From Alectoria sarmentosa (Eukaryota > Ascomycota > Lecanoromycetes > Lecanorales > Parmeliaceae), in assembly GCA_009733775.1 (NCBI GenBank), contig WOGZ01000116.1, positions 1 to 64,000 on the forward strand: a stretch of DNA of 64,000 nt. The letters run 5' to 3'. Position numbers and translations under genes: made by a program. Positions 46,771 through 57,833 of the stretch are shown piece by piece; position 1 is the first letter of the stretch; every line of letters starts with the position of its first letter. Below the pieces are notes generated by a model. The model was not told the origin of the DNA. It did not search any database and worked only from the letters and a program-made list of their open reading frames with translations.

Positions 46771-49700
46771 TGGACGACTTTGGCAGGAGCCCGGATGCAG
46801 AGTACAAGGCTAAGAGTTTGATGAGTTGTGATCTCGGAGTCAGGATTTCCGCCCTAAACAAAGCTTGAGTGTGACAGTCACATAAGCCCAAGATGTGCAA
46901 GGAACGAGTGTTGCTTTACGTTGCTTGATGACTCTATATACTCTTCCAGTGAGAGGTTTGTTGAGCGACGAGATGCGACTGAAGACTACGCGGGGACAGT
47001 CGATCAATTGAGCTTTGACTTGGAACTGAAGGTACCGTTAGAGTGTTGCGCCTCGCTAGAGGATGGCCCAAAGTGGGAGGCCAGTCAAGAATCAAGACCA
47101 AACCTCGGTGCATGTGGGGTGCCTAGTCCCTGGCTATAGCCTATCGCATTGCGATAATAGGTACGCTGCAGCATGTTTTGAGTTGACACAGGTGGTAGGG
47201 TGCAAGCCGCGCACCTTTGGCGAGTAGCAATACGATCATCCATAGGCGTCGTCCCAAATGGTGCCACATTCGGTCATTCAGTGTCGCATGAAGCGCCATC
47301 CATAGTCTGTGTATTGATTGATGCATTGTTGTAGGCCGTGTGCAACGATGCAGGTTCTTGCTCTCCAAAGCTCTCTTTGATCCTTGCATAATCTTTTACA
47401 AGCACAGTGTCAGTCCTCGATTCGGCCAGCAGGCCTGCACATAGGTTGAGGCCTGTCCTAGATTTCTCGTATTTGACCTTGACGAGGTTGAATAGATGGA
47501 AGTCAGGCCAAAAGACCGCGATCGGGGTATGAAGGTGCATGGGGTTAGTCCCTTGGTGGAAATAAAGAGAGGCACAGTGCATGGCTGCTGCTGCTGCTGC
47601 CCTGTGTCTCTCTGAGTCTCTTCTCCGATGAGTCCAACACCATGGATCACCAATACATACAACATCAACTGCAGCTTCTATTGCTGCATGACATACCTAT
47701 TAAAGTATACCCGCAACCGTTGCGGCGTTTCCCACACACCCTACTCTCTAACAACGACTACAGTCGCTACCTTACCAGTCATCCTTCACACTTGACCACT
47801 CTTGCACTGACACTCGACCGAAAGAGCTTGTCCAGAACGCTACAATGGATGATCGGCTAGGAGTGAAATAGTAAAAAGCCAATCTTCTCAATTAGGACGA
47901 CCACACTTCCCGTTCGAATCAGCGCATGTACTACTGGCATTATGCATTGAAGCGCTTCCTTAGCAGTGGTCACTGGCGAGACCCTTGGAACCGTCGACAC
48001 AGATATCTTCCAATAATTGGCTCATTCCACGCTCATGGAACAGGTACGGGACTAGACGTCAATCATAATCGTTCTTCATTCGGGGCCGGCAGATAGAAAA
48101 AAAGGGGGATATAGTTCCACATCCGCATGGTTCTAGGCTCGCCGCATCTTCAAGGGTATCTCCAAAATGGTTGTAATGCTGCAAGTACCAGCAAGACTTC
48201 TTCTCAAATCTAACAAACCGGGCTATCCAACACCATTTCTAGCTCTACTCATGGCAAGTGGTGTTGTGCATGACGACACAGTGAAGACACATTTCCAAAT
48301 CTTCTTTTTTCTTTCACACATGTAGCAGCCTATTTGATGCGAGCTCAAAAGCTGGGACAATTCTCCAAGGGTCACTTTGGCACTGAGGCCATGAACGAAG
48401 AAAAAGTCCTTCCGTGAGCTTTCGAGACTATCTCCTGGAGAGCAAAGGGCGAGCACGGAAAGACGACCTCATGGTACCGCTCATGGAAATATAGGACCTC
48501 GTCTTGTCTGGAGCACCTTCAACCTGTGTAGAACAAGATGCCCAGTGTGCAAACAAAAAAAGATGCCCCTCCAGAAGCAGCTGAAGTACTTGCTTTCAAT
48601 CTCTGCACTACAAAGGGCCCCGGAACAAGAGTATACTGGAATGCGCTCGGATGGACGAATTTGACAGTTTCGGGGACATTAAACACCAAATGATAGGCAC
48701 ACTCCGGAAGGACGATCTTCTCAACGAGGCCAATCACACTCTGCCATTGGCTAATACACAGAGATACCTGCATGATGCCAACGAATTCACACTGCCCTGG
48801 TATCACTTGCAAGACTGATGCGCGATCACATTAAGAACAGGCGCTGTCTTGTTGGAGCAAGCTCAATTGCGATATTGAAAATCAGGACAGACGATGGGCT
48901 GAGTGGAGGCATGGAAGGATATGTTTGTCGTGTGACGTATGGGGTTTATTACACAACAATGCTGTTTGAACACGTCAATAGGCTATTCACTGGTGAGTTT
49001 TCTTGGGACCACTCGCCGATGAGCGGGCATTCTCCACCTTTGTAAAACCATTCCTGAATGGCGTCTCTCTTCTCTTTCCTGGCAACGTAGCCCGCATTTT
49101 CTACGTTGTCCCAGATACTACTCCCCAAATGAAACCTTCGCTCCGGCGTTTCACTGGACAAGTTCCCTGAGAGCAGAGATGATCCAACTGAACCGACGAA
49201 GGTCTTCTAGCTAGTGGGTGAGGCCACTCGCCCGTTGCAAGAGAGATCATGCCAAGATGGAGCTTCCGCAAGACAGCTCTGTGCCTTCCAAGAATTGTAC
49301 CAGGTCGTCCCCTATTCTTTCGATGCACGAGAACGCCACCTCGCCTTATCTGAGCCAGACATGGTCTGCAAGAAGGTCGATCGATTTGAAGCCCAAAATG
49401 GATGTGCACAATTCGAGCCCGCTCTCGAGCTTTCCGAGATCATCAGTCGGTGATAAAAGATCTCTAAGGTGTCCATTCCTTATGAAAAACACCACTTTAA
49501 TAAATCGACAACGATTTCCTTGTCGTCGTCCCTGGTCGACATCTGAAGTCTGAATCTGCAAACACGCGATAGAGTAGTTGCGAAAGCCGTCAAGTCTCCC
49601 ATGGAGCACCGAAAGAAGTTTCAATTGATATCTCCACATTCGAATGTTTGCAGCTTAATGCATGCTCACCAAGACGACTCGTAGATGCGGAACGCCAGTT

Positions 49701-50416
49701 GCGTGCATAAATACATACCCAGAATGTAACCACATGCGTCAAGCAATCCGGCACCCAAAATTTGGACCAAGCAGTGTGGTGAACCATACACACCTTTCGC
49801 CATGGTCCTAAGAAAGACTTTGAGCTTGGAAAGACAAGCCATTATCCCTAAAGCGCTCTGATGCCACACCGACGCCGAAAAATAAATTGCTGGTCTTGGA
49901 GCTCCATCTGATACTGGCCCTAGCCCGATATACTTGCTCCTTGGTCGTGAATGGCTTGGCCCGTTTGATTGCAAGAATCTCAGGAAGAAAAGACCACGTG
50001 AAGCAAAAGTTGGATTTTGAGAAAGAAGTCGGTAAGTGACAAAGTTAATGTCTCGTTTGATAGACTTACAAAGCTTCGACCACTGCTCGTACTGTAGCTT
50101 TATGTTTTAAACACCTGATACTTGGCTGCTACATGGATTACGCTTAGCTTCCTTGGTCAAGGGCCAATGATGTTTGACTTGAAAGATGAATAAGGTGGGG
50201 CCTTCGCGGATGCCGGATACCGACATTGAGGTTTGCTTCGTCCTCCCTTTCAAACTTCCAAGGATGATGTGACTTGGAGTTTAGTATATGCCTCTTTCCA
50301 AGAGCCGATAACGACATATTCGAGAAACGCTCTTCTTCAGTGATATCCTAGAAACCAAGCACTGGTACTACCCATTGAAGCGTGAGAGCAAAGTGCAAAG
50401 TCTTTGTTCTTTGGCC
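46771..50416. other. Gene-poor region, 3.6 kb
   Basis: No gene could be built here. A short (CTG)n run lies near 47583-47600. Several - strand open stretches between 48500 and 49980 have a somewhat protein-like composition (for example around 49666-49974, ending in a plausible GTATGT donor, and around 48949-49161). They do not join into one frame and match no family I know. They could be remnants of a decayed gene or a small unrecognised gene with many introns. Confidence 0.4.
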
Positions 50417-51837
50417 ATGTCGTCTTCCAGTCCCGCGTGGAAGGAACAACGTCGTCAGAATATCCTTCGGGCTGCAAGTGCAGTAGTCATCGGAAGTACA
50501 ATCCGGCCCAATGACAGGACTGCAATCAAGGCCATCATCTCCAAACACTCACAAAAGTTTGATTCTGTCGTCAAGATGTATGGAAGTGAGATGGTCGTCC
50601 AGATAATATCCAGCTTGCTTGACAACGGAACGTTTGCCTTGGAGTCAGCTGCTCACTTTGAATTCGCCAAGGCTCATCAGCCTTCTGCCGTCAGGGACAG
50701 ACAGCATGATGCTTTGGAGCAAGAGGCGGCCCAGTCAGAAGCCAAGGCTTTAGATGAAGCCTCAAGATCTGATCTAGCTATGATCAAAGGCAACCAGGGT
50801 GGCGAGCAAATCGATGTCGCAGGTTCAGAACTCTGCCCTACGATGATTTTTGATTCCGCTAATGTGTGTGAGAAGAAGCCGGACTGCTCGAAGACTCTTC
50901 CGGATCCATTGCCTCCAAATCGCCATCTTTGTTTCCCTCATACTTGGCCTATACTTCTCAGCATAAGCTACTGAATACCGTCCAGAGAGTCTTGGAGGAA
51001 TGCTGCTACGATTGGGTGGCAAAGTGGATTCCGTCCCTGTTGGAAGAGCGGAAATGGACTTGTTCCGAAGCAGTTGAGCTTGGCGAATGGACCGCAACCA
51101 TACCTAAGCGATTTGACACTTTCAGCTTTGATGCAACAAGTCTCGGGTCGGAGGAGGCGCTGACCGCGGTCTTCCTGGCATCGCACCCACTTCGTCATGC
51201 AGCAGTACATCGCCTTCGCACGAGCGTCAAAGGAATTGAGAGGATGCTCAAGAATGCGTTGAACTTGGCCACCGCTTTGCAAGATACGCAACGCAAGTGC
51301 AAGCTTCAAGGTATCCTAATGGACTTCAGGGCTACGATGCAAGATATGGAATTGAACAAGAACAACCTTGAAAGTCAGTTGGACGAAGAACTTCGCCACA
51401 TTCAGGATCAGAGGAAAGCCCTGGACAGGAAAGAGAAAGATGCAAAACTGAACATGTTGCAACAAGATCGGGAGAACATGAACAGTTTGAGCTCTCTATT
51501 CGAAAAGTCAATAAGAAATTTATCGTCGACTGAAGAATACGGTGCGAGTAGTGCCGAGCATACCGATTCTGGCAACGTTGATCCTCAAGAATCCGAATCC
51601 GACGCCGTCGCGGGCGATACGGCCCACGAACCCAGCGCTGAGCATAAGGAGACTGCGGCTTCTGATGCTGAGTTTAATATCGCATACAGCAAGGGAAGCA
51701 CTCGTAGAGACACTGGGTCCAGCCTTGCAGACCGCTCAGGAATCGCCGAACAGCCGATCGAAATTGAGAGTGGCACATTGCCTTCTGAGCTTGATCTTGA
51801 CGACGCAGATGTGCCGACACAACTCATGGAACAATGA
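50417..51837 (+). CDS. Hypothetical coiled-coil protein
   Basis: I do not recognise this protein. Two exons, 50417-50863 and 50962-51837, give 440 residues. The junction uses GTGTGTGAG and TTCTCAG and keeps the frame. The first exon is helical and hydrophilic (RQNILRAASAVVIGSTIRPNDR). After the splice a region with aromatic/Cys clusters (ECCYDWVAKWIPSLLEE) is followed by a long Lys/Glu/Gln-rich helix at about residues 255-340. This is probably a coiled coil, with KALDRKEKDAK in it. The last 110 residues are acidic, Ser/Thr-rich and probably disordered, with an IEIES patch resembling a SUMO-interacting motif. An in-frame ATG at 50375 could add 14 residues. It stands alone in a gene-poor stretch and looks lineage-restricted. 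Confidence 0.6.
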
Positions 51838-52249
51838 TCAGCACCAGCAGTGTTGGACCTCCATAAGCCAAGAACAGCGGCAAATGGCACAGTAAGTGCC
51901 TCAGAGGATAGTGGTGCTTGTTTTTTGATCGATCTTAGGATGGCTACGTATCCGACGAGCGAAGAACACCACGGTATGCAAATCACAGGCTAATCGATAT
52001 CCAAACACAGATATCAAGTCTCAAATAACGCCCTTTACCTCTCATCCTCTCTCTTGCATGATGATAAGCCACTCCAATTTCCGACGGCGCAACATCCCTA
52101 TTCCCTACCACACCTCTACTTACATGCTCAATAGTAACCAGCAGCTTCTCATAATGGTGTTCCCGTCTCATATACCGATCAAGCCCCGCAAGCGTGACTC
52201 CTCAGTCATGACGACGCCTAAGTCAGGGCTTGGTCCGATGCCCTGTCCG
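51838..52249. other. Intergenic region
   Basis: The 412 bp after the coiled-coil gene contain only short overlapping ORFs on both strands without recognisable features. Confidence 0.35.
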
Positions 52250-52668
52250 GCCAACCCCTTACTGTGGCCTTGCTCATTTTCTCTTGCAACTTCTTTGCAG
52301 GTAATTTTTCAGAGCGGCCTTCAGGAATTAGCGGTCCGTCAACCAACGACGAAGGGTACCATTGCTTCTCTACATATGTCCAAGATAAGAGTGATGTTGT
52401 CGGGAGTAATTCGGACCCCGGGTTGGGGTCGGAGGTGTAGGCTTAGGCCTTCCGTTGTAGGATATTCAATGTAATCTCCAATGGAAGTGTCGATCAAGAC
52501 TGAGTTGTGATTCTCAAAGATACTGGATCCTGGTTGTCGCAAGAGATTTGAAAGGAGGACCCATCGGGGCACAGTGAGATTTCGAGAAAAGAGGTCCTGT
52601 GTAGCAATGTTGGAAGCAGATACTGCGACAGCAAAGAGGGTATTTCGGAGCAGGAAAATAAATCATCC
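52250..52668 (-). pseudogene. Possible decayed coding fragment
   Basis: A - strand open stretch from about 52668 to 52339 reads as plausible protein: a hydrophobic start (FLLRNTLFAVAVSAS, signal-peptide-like), then NLTVPRWVLLSNLLRQPGSS and a Pro/Leu-rich segment. It ends at a TGA at 52341. A protein-like frame (DGPLIPEGRSEK) continues immediately after it but one frame over, next to a tandem GTTG/GTTG duplication. That suggests a 4-bp insertion frameshift in a formerly longer gene. I do not recognise the family. No start codon precedes the hydrophobic segment in frame. Confidence 0.35.
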
Positions 52669-53620
52669 AATCAGTTACTGCATCACGGGAGATGGTGGAG
52701 ATCTTACTCGATCATTCGAAATGGATTGAAGGCGAGACTGCGTCTCATAGTTTGCAAGTGGCGATCCGCGTCGATTCCGCGTCAAACGCTTCGAATGCCT
52801 TGGGCGATAGCCAAGCGATAGATTTTGACGGAAAGGACTTGTCAGATGACTTGCTATCGCTCTCAAGAGGAGCTGGCAATTGCATCTCTCCAGTCCTGTT
52901 CGAGTCACAGGCAATAAGAGGCTTGGCTCGATGGATAATATGAGGGCGTGCGTTGGGAATCTTTGTGTTACTGCCAGTATCCTTCTGGTTCGTGTTTGAC
53001 AGCTTGCTGTTCTGGCACTTCGGTGGGTATTCCGGCATCTGCTGCTCGGTCCACTACAGGAAAATCTTTTGGGATCTGCGTACGGGATGGATCTGACGAC
53101 TAGGAAATTGCCTACCCAGAGAAAACGACGCCTTTAGTAGTTATATATTCGCGTCTCGAGCGTTGGCTCATGATTGCACTAGATGATGGGACAATGGTAA
53201 CAGACTCGGAAACGTAGGTTCAGGTGAACCAAAGGTGTCAGTCAGAAGAGGGAAACTTGCAGGTGGACTTTTTTCTCATCAATAACAATTAAGAAGGTGT
53301 GGTGGTATCTCATATGGGTACCTGGTCTTCACAAAACACCTCGCTATGCAATGACATCTCCCCAATTGAATAGTCACGTCTCTTCCAGGTTGAAAAGTCA
53401 TTCCCGTGACGCCTCTTGGGGAATCAAGCCTCATAAACATCACTACCGTAAGACGGCACTGCATGCTCACCACTAGGCCCCTCGACCACAACCTCCGGCT
53501 ACTCATACGAATACCTCGGCCCCCTCCCCTGCTCCTCCGACATCCCCGCCCTCCCCTCCCCTTATCCCCTGCCGTCATCCCCGTTGGTGCGGGTGGCATA
53601 CCATGATCGAGTGGCGCCTG
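52669..53620. other. Intergenic region
   Basis: This 950-bp stretch has no supported gene. A short + ORF at 52692-52943 and an overlapping - ORF look equally non-coding. A pyrimidine-rich stretch lies at 53510-53580. Confidence 0.35.
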
Positions 53621-54436
53621 CTACTCCACCGGCTCATCAATTGCCAAAACCTCCGCATTCGGATTCGCCCACCTCTCGCCATCCGTATTAGCTTTCTCGT
53701 TGTACATGCTTTCAGCAATCACAGCAGCTTTGACGTTCACGCGCCGCGCATTGGTGTACCGACACGCGGAGATGAAGAGGGCGAAATGCATGAGCAGGAC
53801 GATGAAGCTTATAGCGGCGCCCACGGCGATGACGACGCCTTTGCGGGTGAGGGCGCTGTCGTACGATTTTTTTTGGGCTGCGCAGCTGCTGCTTACGGTG
53901 CCGTTTGGATATATGAAGTAGGAGGAGCTGTTGTCGTAGCTTTCTGTAACTAGACTTCCTTCGTTGTTGTAGTTGTCGTAGGGGTACCACCAAAAATAAG
54001 ATTGTGCTCCTGCCGTTGTCCATGTGCCTGTGACTACGAGTCCGAGCCATAGTAGGAGGTCGCATGCTACGTTCGCTCCGGGGTGGATGGGTGTGTTGCG
54101 GATCAGGAGGACGAGGATGTTGGCGACATCCCAGGTTATGGAGAGGCCAAGGGTGATGAAATCTTAGGGGAGAAACTAGACGTCGTTGTTGTAGAGCCAG
54201 TCGTAGTAGGCTTATTCGAAGTTGTCGTAAATGTTGTTTGGGAAGACGACTCGGTGGGCGAGGGACCCGCCGATGAGGCCGATGCTGATGATGGCGAGAA
54301 TGATGGTGAGGGAGCGAAGGATATGTTTCCAGAGGAACTTGGGGTCGTCGGTGTATATTTCCAAAGGGGGGGGTGGGGGGCGGATGCTAAACATGATTAG
54401 GGAGTTGAGAAGGAAGTTGGATTTGGATGTTTCCAA
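53621..54436 (-). pseudogene. Four-helix integral membrane protein gene with three in-frame stops
   Basis: A single - strand frame of 272 codons encodes what looks like a complete four-TM fungal membrane protein. TM1 is ILRSLTIILAIISIGLIGGSL, in a region starting METSKSNFLLNS. TM2 is in FITLGLSITWDVANILVLLI. TM3 is ACDLLLWLGLVVTG. TM4 is GVVIAVGAAISFIVLLMHFAL. A Tyr/Asn-rich lumenal loop with two Cys lies between TM3 and TM4, and a cytoplasmic tail ends AIDEPVE. Three stops, at 54212-54214, 54176-54178 and 54164-54166, lie together in the loop between TM1 and TM2; the residues between them still read like protein (AYYDWLYNNDV). No GT-AG pair removes them in frame. It is probably a recent pseudogene. 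A non-canonical intron or sequence errors cannot be excluded. Confidence 0.6.
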
Positions 54437-55367
54437 TTAGAGAGAAGAGATGAAGATGTTACAGTCAGATGGATCAGATGGATCAGATGGATCAGATGAG
54501 TTGAAAAGGAAGGGAGAGTTGAAAAACTCATTGAACGCTGAAGAGGAAGGGTCAAGGACTATGAAGGAAGAATAGGAATACAAGATGATTACATGTCGCA
54601 GCCTTGACTCCGCCATGCTCGACGTATCAAAACATATAGTACCACCTAACAGTGTTTAGAAAAGGAAAGCCTTGAAATACGCTGGCAGCGGCGAAGCATT
54701 TATCGTCTGATAAGTTTGGCTGGTAAAGTAAGGTAGGTACGGTAGGTGTACTGGTACTATACGCTGTAGTATCCATCCGTCTTACCGCTTTACCGTTTTA
54801 TAATTGTTGAGGCTGAAAGGATTCAGGGCCGAGTTCGGTTCTAAATTTAGTGGTAACTGGTAAAACGTGACGCTTCCTCTCCAGCCCTGTCTGAAATGCC
54901 TGATGCGCTGCCGAAAAGCGCACCAAGTTGTGAGTCAAACCTGCCAAATCATAGACATCTTGCCTGAGAGCCCAGAGGTTTGAATGGATCTGTCACATAC
55001 TTGCCTTGGACTGGCCGCCAAACTCCGTTTTGACGAACAGACTGTAGTAGTAGCAAGCTCTGTGGCACGCCAATAATCAAGGCTTACAGTGTGATGGTAT
55101 GATAGTATGTATATGGCATCTAAGTCTGGGGTGGATGCTTGTGGTGGTATCTACAGAAAATATATCATCAGAAAAGAGTTTCGTGGAAATGTTTCACTTC
55201 GAAATCATGTGGGAAATCCAACTCAAGCCTCGATGGGCGAGTCGCACCATGCGCCGTCCAAATGCATTCCCAACCCAAGGTCCGATTCCTTCCAATCCTT
55301 GGTTGGGAATCCGGAACGCCGGCCCATGCCTATTCATCCATCCGTGCATGTGAGGGCGCAAAGAACA
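54437..55367. other. Intergenic region with short tandem repeat
   Basis: This 0.93-kb gap contains three to four copies of a 10-bp unit (CAGATGGATC) at 54466-54498 and a TAAGGTAGGTACGGTAGGTG phrase near 54730. No gene is supported; ORFs at 55099-55493 are short overlapping frames opposite the 3' end of the next gene. Confidence 0.4.
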
Positions 55368-56882
55368 TCATTCGCGCAAAGCACTCGTCATGAAATCCAA
55401 TTGACCCATACTCCGGGCCGCCCTGTCTCTTCCTGCCCGAACACTCCCCGGACTTCGGGGTGGGAGATAGTTTGGATTCTCGTAGGGATCTAATCGAATC
55501 TCATCACTGTTGGGACTGGCCTCGCTCTCGTTGTCGGTTCCTTTGCCCCATTCGCTCACGCTCGGCCGAGTACTTCGTAGTAGGCCGTTGTACATTACCG
55601 ACCCGTCAAGGTCAAGGTGGGGAGGCGGAGGAGCCCGGCGACTGTGGAGGGTTGACCCATCTATGTCACGGGTTGGTGATGTCTCGGGTGAATCGGGACA
55701 TGAGTCAGGGATGCCGCCAAGGCCGTCGTGCGGAGGATAGCCATCGGGACGTTGTCGGCCAGGCTTGAAACAGGCGGCGGGATTGGTAAAGACATTGAGT
55801 TGGCCCTCTTCAGTATTTTCTATGTGTTTTGTTTCGACGACGCAGTTTCGATCTAGTGTGGGTATCCATTGAAATCGGTTCTTGTTGTTTGGGCCAAATG
55901 AATTCGAGCGGCTGTGGTGTGGTACGCGCGAGGTGGAGTAGCTACTGTGGACAATGGCAGGAGCGGATCTCTTGGCGTTGTCTTTTGGCTTTTTCGAAGG
56001 CTTCTTGTACTTGTTACTGATGTACTCGGTGGATCTAGAGCGGCCCGTGGGCGGTTTGGCAGGCTTTTCGTTACCCTCTTCTATGTTCAGTTGCTGGTGA
56101 GTATTGACAGTGGAGTTGGCGAGAGTCATGAGCTGGTTGAGCACGGCGAATTCGAGCTTTAACTTGATGCTGTAGACCATCGCCTTCAAAGTGGCTTCGA
56201 TCTCGTAAATGTTCGAATACTCCATGGCAAGCAGGCAAACGTCCATGCCAATGATGATTAGATTTATCCATATGAGTTGCGTCATGACCTTTCGTGTTCG
56301 ACCATGGTAGACAGGCTTGAGAAGCCTGATAGTTGACCAAACGTAGACACCGGAGATGATGAATTCTTGCGAACAGAAGGCAGTCATTTGGAGCTTCTCG
56401 ACAACGTTGAATGCGGGGACGTATTTGGGAGAATCCACGGTATTTGACCCGTACGTGAGTATGGTAGTAGGAATATGAAAGCAAATGGCGTCGACGATGA
56501 TCATTGCCAGTATGCCGCGGAGGATCTTTTGCTCCCTCACAACGAGATGGAGCCTCGAGTACAGAACTACGGCCTGGCCGGTGACCATACAATACCAGCC
56601 AACAGTGATGATGGTAACTGCAACATAGTCGTTGAGGGACTGGTCGCTGGAAACAAGCTGGAAGAACTTGAGGAGGAATCCGAGAGCATGCAGCACACAG
56701 CCATAACTGGATATGAGTAGTGACCAGAAGTAGAGGCCTCGATGTCTTTTGAAGGTGAGGAAGACTTGGACATTGAGTTCGGCGACGTTATACCATGCGA
56801 CTGCGGTGAAGGCAGCTATGGCCATATAAATGCCCTTGTTGAGCTGGATTGGTCCCCCAGATTCTCCTTCCGGAATAGACAT
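55368..56882 (-). CDS. Seven-helix integral membrane protein, fungal-specific (DUF7703-like)
   Basis: This is a single-exon protein of 504 residues. The first ~290 residues contain seven hydrophobic helices: for example KGIYMAIAAFTAVAWYNVAE, YFWSLLISSYGCVLHALGF, a VAVTIITVGWYCMVTGQAVV segment, RGILAMIIVDAICFHIP, EFIISGVYVWSTIRLL and LIWINLIIIGMDVCLLAME. They alternate with short loops carrying TFKRHRGLYFWS and YSRLHLV motifs. The remaining 210 residues are hydrophilic, Pro/Ser-rich and probably cytoplasmic. This pattern matches a fungal family of uncharacterised 7-TM proteins (DUF7703, from memory). A receptor-like role is possible but unproven. Confidence 0.8.
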   Translation of the reverse strand: MSIPEGESGGPIQLNKGIYMAIAAFTAVAWYNVAELNVQVFLTFKRHRGLYFWSLLISSYGCVLHALGFLLKFFQLVSSDQSLNDYVAVTIITVGWYCMVTGQAVVLYSRLHLVVREQKILRGILAMIIVDAICFHIPTTILTYGSNTVDSPKYVPAFNVVEKLQMTAFCSQEFIISGVYVWSTIRLLKPVYHGRTRKVMTQLIWINLIIIGMDVCLLAMEYSNIYEIEATLKAMVYSIKLKLEFAVLNQLMTLANSTVNTHQQLNIEEGNEKPAKPPTGRSRSTEYISNKYKKPSKKPKDNAKRSAPAIVHSSYSTSRVPHHSRSNSFGPNNKNRFQWIPTLDRNCVVETKHIENTEEGQLNVFTNPAACFKPGRQRPDGYPPHDGLGGIPDSCPDSPETSPTRDIDGSTLHSRRAPPPPHLDLDGSVMYNGLLRSTRPSVSEWGKGTDNESEASPNSDEIRLDPYENPNYLPPRSPGSVRAGRDRAARSMGQLDFMTSALRE

Positions 56883-57098
56883 TTTGGAGACTGTGAGTCG
56901 GCTTTTTTGGACAAATGGATTCTCGAATTTAGTTGAGTCGAAGGTCAGCAGTGTGGATTCATGGGGGTCGGATTACAGGTGGTCGAACAGAGGGAAGGGG
57001 ATTGATTGTCTGCGAGGCCACCCAACGCCGCAATGGGAGTAGGAAGTCGAATTTTGTAGAAAGGGAAATGATAAGATACTGCGGAGTAGGGATTTGGA

Positions 57099-57130
57099 TG
57101 GAAGGAAGGAAGGAAGGAAGGAAGGAAGGA
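57099..57130. repeat. (GGAA)n microsatellite
   Basis: About eight uninterrupted GGAA units lie upstream of the 7-TM gene. Confidence 0.95.
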
Positions 57131-57811
57131 TATAACGACGGTCAAATAAGTGGACGGGTAATTGGCTTTGCGGAGAATACTCGTATGGTCAGACAAGCCG
57201 TTTGGCGGGTAATAAAAACACGGTTCTGACGGCTTGCGCATGGAAGAAGGAAGAAGTATGAAGTATGAAGTATAAGTATGAAATATGAAGAGTAATGGAA
57301 AGACGGAACAATGGTGAATGAAACATAGAAGGGGCAGAAGAGAAGAGAAGAGAGGGAAGTGAAGAGGAACGAATTGGTTGAGGAGGGTTGAGGAGGGTCG
57401 AGAGGGTGAGGTCCAAGCGATCGACAAGCAAAATTACGGGGGGCTGAAATAAAAAACAGCCGGTCTAGGTGATGGTTTCAATGGTGAGCAGCTCAGTAAA
57501 AAGATTGCGGGGTAACAAGGCATTGTATACATCAATTTACGTGGATTGACATGATTTACTTTACCGCTAGACTAAAGTCCTGCACCTTTCTCTCTCATTA
57601 GTCAGCCTCCCCTTGTAGTCACCGCCAATCAACTGTCTGTAAGGAAGGGGACTTGATATTCAATAATACGTACGGTACGGAGCAATACCTTACCTCGTGA
57701 ATCCAGCGCGCGAAGCCTCTTGCATGACTGCATCTGACCTTGCTAGTGTAACGTCGGTCGTGGCCCGAAAGCGCTATGACTGGATCGATATATAGCAAGC
57801 GAGATACATGA

Positions 57812-57833
57812 ATCCTAATCCTAATCCTAATCC
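57812..57833. repeat. (CCTAAT)n short tandem repeat
   Basis: Three to four 6-bp units are present. The unit differs from the fungal telomere repeat CCCTAA, so it is not called telomeric. Confidence 0.85.

Noticed and set aside
57812..57833. Internal telomere repeat
   Set aside because: The unit is CCTAAT with three to four copies, not the fungal CCCTAA array.
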